A stretch of 7,833 nt of DNA from Deltaproteobacteria bacterium (GTDB taxonomy: Bacteria > Desulfobacterota > GWC2-55-46). The DNA lies in the NCBI GenBank assembly GCA_016234955.1, contig JACRNN010000298.1, positions 1 through 7,833 on the forward strand. The letters are read 5' to 3'. Numbering within the stretch: the stretch's first letter is position 1; every line of letters begins with the position of its first letter. A model generated the notes under the pieces. The model was not told the origin of the DNA, searched no databases, and saw only the letters and a program-made list of their open reading frames with translations. Shown in pieces: positions 5,352 through 7,833 of this stretch. The position numbers and the translations under genes are program-made.

Positions 5352-6425
5352 TCACTGCCTGACGTATCCGAACATGAGGGCGCCTATGGCGAGGAACAGG
5401 ATGTCCGGCATCGCCGCCGCCACGATAGGCGGGACCATGCCGCTCTGGCCCAGCGACCGCAGGAGCGCGAATACTATCCAGTAACAGAACGCTATCGCCA
5501 CGCTCAGCCCCACCCCGGCGGCTATCCCGGCGTGCCTGCCGGTCTTCAAGGCAAACGGTATGCCTACGAGCGCCATGATGAAGTTCACGAGCGGGAACGT
5601 CACCTTGCCGTAGAGGTCTATCCTGTACCTCGATGCGTCATAGCCTTCGTCCTCGAGCCCCCTTATATAGTTCCAGAGATCCATGAAGCCCATGTTCTTA
5701 TGGATGCCCTCCACGTCGGAGAGGTCCTCCGGGCCGGGGACCCCTGAAAGGGCGAGGTCCTTTGCCGCGGACTTCCCCGCCTCTTCCGTCGCGGAAAAGC
5801 TCCAGACGACGGCCTCGGGGGCGACCCATCCGCCTTCCTTCCACTGCGCGGTCTTTGCGTGGACGCGGGACTTAACCCTGAACGGCTTTTCCAACACATA
5901 CCAGGTGATGCCGTTTAACCGGTTCCTGCGGGTATCGAACTGCCTGATGTTGAAGATGCCGCCCTCGGCCCGGAGCCAGATGCCCTCCTTGCCGAAAGAG
6001 CTGCCCTGGTATCCGAACCACTGTTTTCTGAAGGCGTCCGTCTTTTTCAGGGCCCCGGGGGTCAAGGTCTCGTTCATCATGAATATGGCCGCGCTTATCA
6101 GGAGACCCGCGACGAATAGCGGATATGCCACCCTGATAAGGCGCACGCCCCCGGCCTTTATCGCCGTCACCTCTCCGCTCTTTGCGAGTATGCCGAGGGA
6201 GAGCAGCGTTGCCATGAGCACGGCTATCGGCGAGACCTGGCTTACTATGAAAGGTATCTTGTAGACGAAGAACGCCGCGCCGGGGAGGGCCGGGACGTGG
6301 TATTTGACGAGGTTGCCCATGTTCTCGAATACGTCCATCATGATGAAAAGGAGTATGAAGGACGCAAGCGCTATGGCGAGCAGCTTGGCAAATTCCGAGA
6401 CTATGTATCTTGCCAGTATCTTCAT
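5352..6425 (-). CDS. lptG: LPS export ABC transporter permease LptG
   Basis: LptG pairs with LptF and the LptB ATPase dimer in the inner membrane to extract lipopolysaccharide and pass it to LptC, LptA and LptD. The 357-residue protein has three N-terminal membrane segments (about 12-34, 52-76 and 97-118), a periplasmic jellyroll-type region (about 119-270) and three C-terminal segments (about 285-303, 308-330 and 335-356). SGEVTAIKAGG at 83-93 is the family's cytoplasmic coupling-helix segment that contacts LptB. I chose LptG over LptF because the GYDASRYRIDLYGK segment before the fourth membrane span and the GMVPPIVAAAMPD segment near the end resemble LptG proteins. An in-frame TAA two codons before the ATG fixes the start; a weak GGAA lies 9 nt upstream. 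It follows lptF on the same strand, the usual order. Confidence 0.9.
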   Translation of the reverse strand: MKILARYIVSEFAKLLAIALASFILLFIMMDVFENMGNLVKYHVPALPGAAFFVYKIPFIVSQVSPIAVLMATLLSLGILAKSGEVTAIKAGGVRLIRVAYPLFVAGLLISAAIFMMNETLTPGALKKTDAFRKQWFGYQGSSFGKEGIWLRAEGGIFNIRQFDTRRNRLNGITWYVLEKPFRVKSRVHAKTAQWKEGGWVAPEAVVWSFSATEEAGKSAAKDLALSGVPGPEDLSDVEGIHKNMGFMDLWNYIRGLEDEGYDASRYRIDLYGKVTFPLVNFIMALVGIPFALKTGRHAGIAAGVGLSVAIAFCYWIVFALLRSLGQSGMVPPIVAAAMPDILFLAIGALMFGYVRQ

Positions 6426-6443
6426 TTTTTAGCGTTCCGAAAC
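6425..6443 (-). repeat. 19-nt motif shared by lptG leader and lspA start
   Basis: On the minus strand GTTTCGGAACGCTAAAAAA ends one base into the lptG ATG. Positions 2280-2298 read GTTTCAGAACGCTAAAAAA, which are bases 3-21 of lspA. Eighteen of 19 bases are identical. In lspA the motif is coding (FQNAKK, in another frame), whereas in lptG it is leader. It may be chance, a duplication scar or a shared translation-control element. Confidence 0.35.
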
Positions 6444-6468
6444 CCCCGGGGCCCATTAGCCCCGGGGG
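6443..6468. other. GC-rich 10-bp hairpin between lptF and lptG
   Basis: CCCCCGGGGC (6443-6452) and GCCCCGGGGG (6459-6468) form a perfect 10-bp stem with a 6-nt loop. On the minus strand it is followed by only three Ts, so it looks like a weak terminator, an RNA-processing or stability element, or an attenuator. It lies 17 nt upstream of the lptG ATG and could also affect ribosome access. The lptF-lptG gap, 96 bp, is unusually long for this gene pair. Confidence 0.5.
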
Positions 6469-6521
6469 GAGGGTTCTAAAATACGCTTCATTGTGGTGTT
6501 TTGGCCCGCGCCCAAGCCTGT

Positions 6522-7700
6522 CTAACGCCCGCGCCTGCGTGATAGCGGGTTAAAGCGCCCCTCCATCAGCCCCTTGAGCAGGCCCGTCGGGTCGTCCTTT
6601 GCGGCCATGCGGAATATGTAGAGGCCGGCAAGGCCGAATATTATATCCGAGCCCCAGACCGAGAGGACCGGGTTGAGCGCCCCGTTGTTGCCGAGGCCCT
6701 CAAGAGCCGTGGAGGCCGCGTAATAGGCGAGCACCACCCCGAGCGCGATGGAAAAGCCGGTGAACCGCGCGGAGCGCACCTTCTGCACCCCGAGAGGCAC
6801 CCCCAGGAAGGCGAAGACGAATACCGAGGCCGGCAGGGCGAACCTCTTGTGGAGGTCGACTATCTGAGGGGCGGGGTTCTCCCCCCTGGCCTTTACCTCT
6901 TTTATCCGCTTTATCATCTCCCCGGTGTAAAGCTCCCTGTTGGACTTATCCGCCTCGTTAGGCGGCGCGGCCCCGGCAAAGTCCAGTTCCAGCGTATAAG
7001 ACGAAAAATCGACGATATGGTAGGCGTCGTCCGCCCTCCTGTGTATATTGCCGTCATGGAGCTTCAGATATACGGAGAAGTCCTCGGTGGAGGGGTAGAA
7101 TTCCCCCCTGTTGGCGAAGAATACGCTCGATGCGCCGCTTACGGCCTCTTCCCCGCCCCCGGTCTGGGAGATGAATACCCCCTCCATCTCGCCGGTCCTG
7201 GGGCTTATGTGGTCCACATAGAGGGTGATCCCTTTGAAGCGGTCGTAAAAGGTCTTCTCCTCTATCCCGGATACGAGCCTTGATTTCGCCGCTTCGTACA
7301 TGAGCCTCTTCAGGTTCAGACTCCCCCAGGGGAAGAGATAGAGGGTGAAGGCGAGGGTGGAGACGGAGGCTATGACGGCCAGCGCGAGCACCGGCCTCAG
7401 GATCTTGAAGAGGCTTATGCCCGAGGCCTTCATCGCCGTTATCTCGCTGTCGGAGCTCAACCGTGTGAACGCTATCAGCACCCCTATCAGGAAAGAGACG
7501 GGGATGGTGTAGATGAGGAATGACGGGAGCGCCGATAAGATGAACCAGAAGACAAAGCGCGCGCCCGCGCCGTGGGTCAGTACGAGCTCGATAAGCTTTA
7601 CCACCTTGCTCAGGAGCGCCGTCAGGGTCAATATCGCCAGGCTCAGGAGGAACGGGACCGCGGCCTCCCTGAATACGTATTTATCTATGGTTCGGAGCAT
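6522..7700 (-). CDS. lptF: LPS export ABC transporter permease LptF
   Basis: LptF is the partner transmembrane subunit of LptG in the LptB2FG lipopolysaccharide extractor. The 392-residue protein shows membrane segments at about 14-36, 55-78 and 101-123, a periplasmic domain at about 125-280, and segments at about 288-306, 312-333 and 345-365. SEITAMKASG at 85-94 is the LptB-contacting coupling segment. DLHKRFALPASVFVFAFLGVPLG at 282-304 is the family's typical junction into the fourth span. The ATG at 7700 is the first possible start after the window edge: no ATG, GTG or TTG occurs in frame between 7701 and 7833. No Shine-Dalgarno sequence precedes it, and a sigma-70 promoter ends 6 bp before the ATG, so the mRNA may be leaderless. 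The C-terminus is basic (NPLSRRRGR). LptF rather than LptG is inferred from the similarity and from the first position in the pair. Confidence 0.9.
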   Translation of the reverse strand: MLRTIDKYVFREAAVPFLLSLAILTLTALLSKVVKLIELVLTHGAGARFVFWFILSALPSFLIYTIPVSFLIGVLIAFTRLSSDSEITAMKASGISLFKILRPVLALAVIASVSTLAFTLYLFPWGSLNLKRLMYEAAKSRLVSGIEEKTFYDRFKGITLYVDHISPRTGEMEGVFISQTGGGEEAVSGASSVFFANRGEFYPSTEDFSVYLKLHDGNIHRRADDAYHIVDFSSYTLELDFAGAAPPNEADKSNRELYTGEMIKRIKEVKARGENPAPQIVDLHKRFALPASVFVFAFLGVPLGVQKVRSARFTGFSIALGVVLAYYAASTALEGLGNNGALNPVLSVWGSDIIFGLAGLYIFRMAAKDDPTGLLKGLMEGRFNPLSRRRGR

Positions 7701-7706
7701 CCGACA

Positions 7707-7735
7707 ATGATACCATAAAGACCTGTTGCGGACAA
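7707..7735 (-). promoter_or_regulatory. Sigma-70 promoter immediately before lptF
   Basis: On the minus strand TTGTCC (7730-7735) and TATCAT (7707-7712) are separated by exactly 17 bp. They match TTGACA at 4 of 6 and TATAAT at 5 of 6 positions. A TGG directly before the -10 adds an extended -10 element. Transcription would begin about 7 bp after the -10, at or next to the A of the lptF ATG at 7700. Confidence 0.5.
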
Positions 7736-7779
7736 CGTGATTCTGCGCCCGCCGGCGCGGATGCCGTGGTTCCCCGCGG

Positions 7780-7833
7780 CTATATGCAAAAGCCCGGGGG
7801 TTTGCTCGCCTCCGCCGCGTCCATAAGCAGAGC
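7780..7833 (-). CDS. Possible C-terminal end of an upstream gene, partial
   Basis: On the minus strand the frame from the window edge reads ALLMDAAEASKPPGFCI and then TAG. Third codon positions are mostly G or C, as in the other genes of this window, which favours real coding. Only 17 residues are visible, so no family can be named. If real, the gene ends 79 bp before lptF and would be co-directional. The opposite strand also has an ATG at 7784 with an open frame to the edge, but without a ribosome site. Treat this call as tentative. Confidence 0.3.
   Translation of the reverse strand, partial: ALLMDAAEASKPPGFCI

Noticed and set aside
6456..6491. Eleven-codon frame before lptG whose stop falls next to the hairpin, possible leader peptide
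   Set aside because: No ribosome binding site and no run of regulatory codons apart from a few Pro/Arg; too short to separate from chance.
7701..7832. lptF frame stays open to the window edge
   Set aside because: The upstream 44 codons contain no ATG, GTG or TTG and would give an Arg-rich stretch unlike LptF N-termini, which begin near the first membrane span as the ATG at 7700 does.

Overview
The window comes from a Gram-negative bacterium with GC-rich coding DNA. It carries two LPS-export permease genes and one gene for a PEP-CTERM/exosortase-sorted surface protein, with a PilZ signalling protein at the left edge. An ileS-lspA pair, a PilZ protein with remnants of a receiver domain, and PEP-CTERM sorting together fit a deltaproteobacterium-like or Nitrospirota-like lineage. 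That placement is inference; no marker here fixes the taxon.

Left part (2-1738, plus strand). The window opens inside a PilZ-domain protein whose first visible residues look like the end of a response-regulator receiver domain. Next comes a 573-bp gene-free stretch. Its first third holds an imperfect direct repeat with a hairpin. The rest is AT-rich and reads as a sigma-54 control region: five GTGTAA half-sites arranged in palindromes, an exact IHF consensus, and a -24/-12 promoter. This region drives a TTG-started, secreted 221-residue protein with a Thr-Gly-Gly tandem repeat and a C-terminal PEP-CTERM sorting signal.

Middle and right part (1803-7833, minus strand). A near-perfect 60-bp palindrome separates the PEP-CTERM gene from a convergent minus-strand series. 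In transcription order this is lptF, lptG, ileS and lspA. LptF and LptG are the transmembrane subunits of the LPS-extracting ABC transporter, IleS charges tRNA-Ile, and LspA is the signal peptidase for lipoproteins. All have intact catalytic or hallmark motifs. lptF has no Shine-Dalgarno sequence and a good sigma-70 promoter ending just before its ATG, so it may be leaderless. A GC-rich hairpin lies between lptF and lptG, and a 186-bp spacer between lptG and ileS. ileS and lspA are 9 bp apart and almost certainly cotranscribed. The right edge may hold the end of another minus-strand gene.

Most of the window is ordinary envelope and translation housekeeping. The stretch that deserves attention is the compact upstream-site, IHF and sigma-54 layout in front of a solitary PEP-CTERM gene. 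I see no clearly new multi-gene system here.
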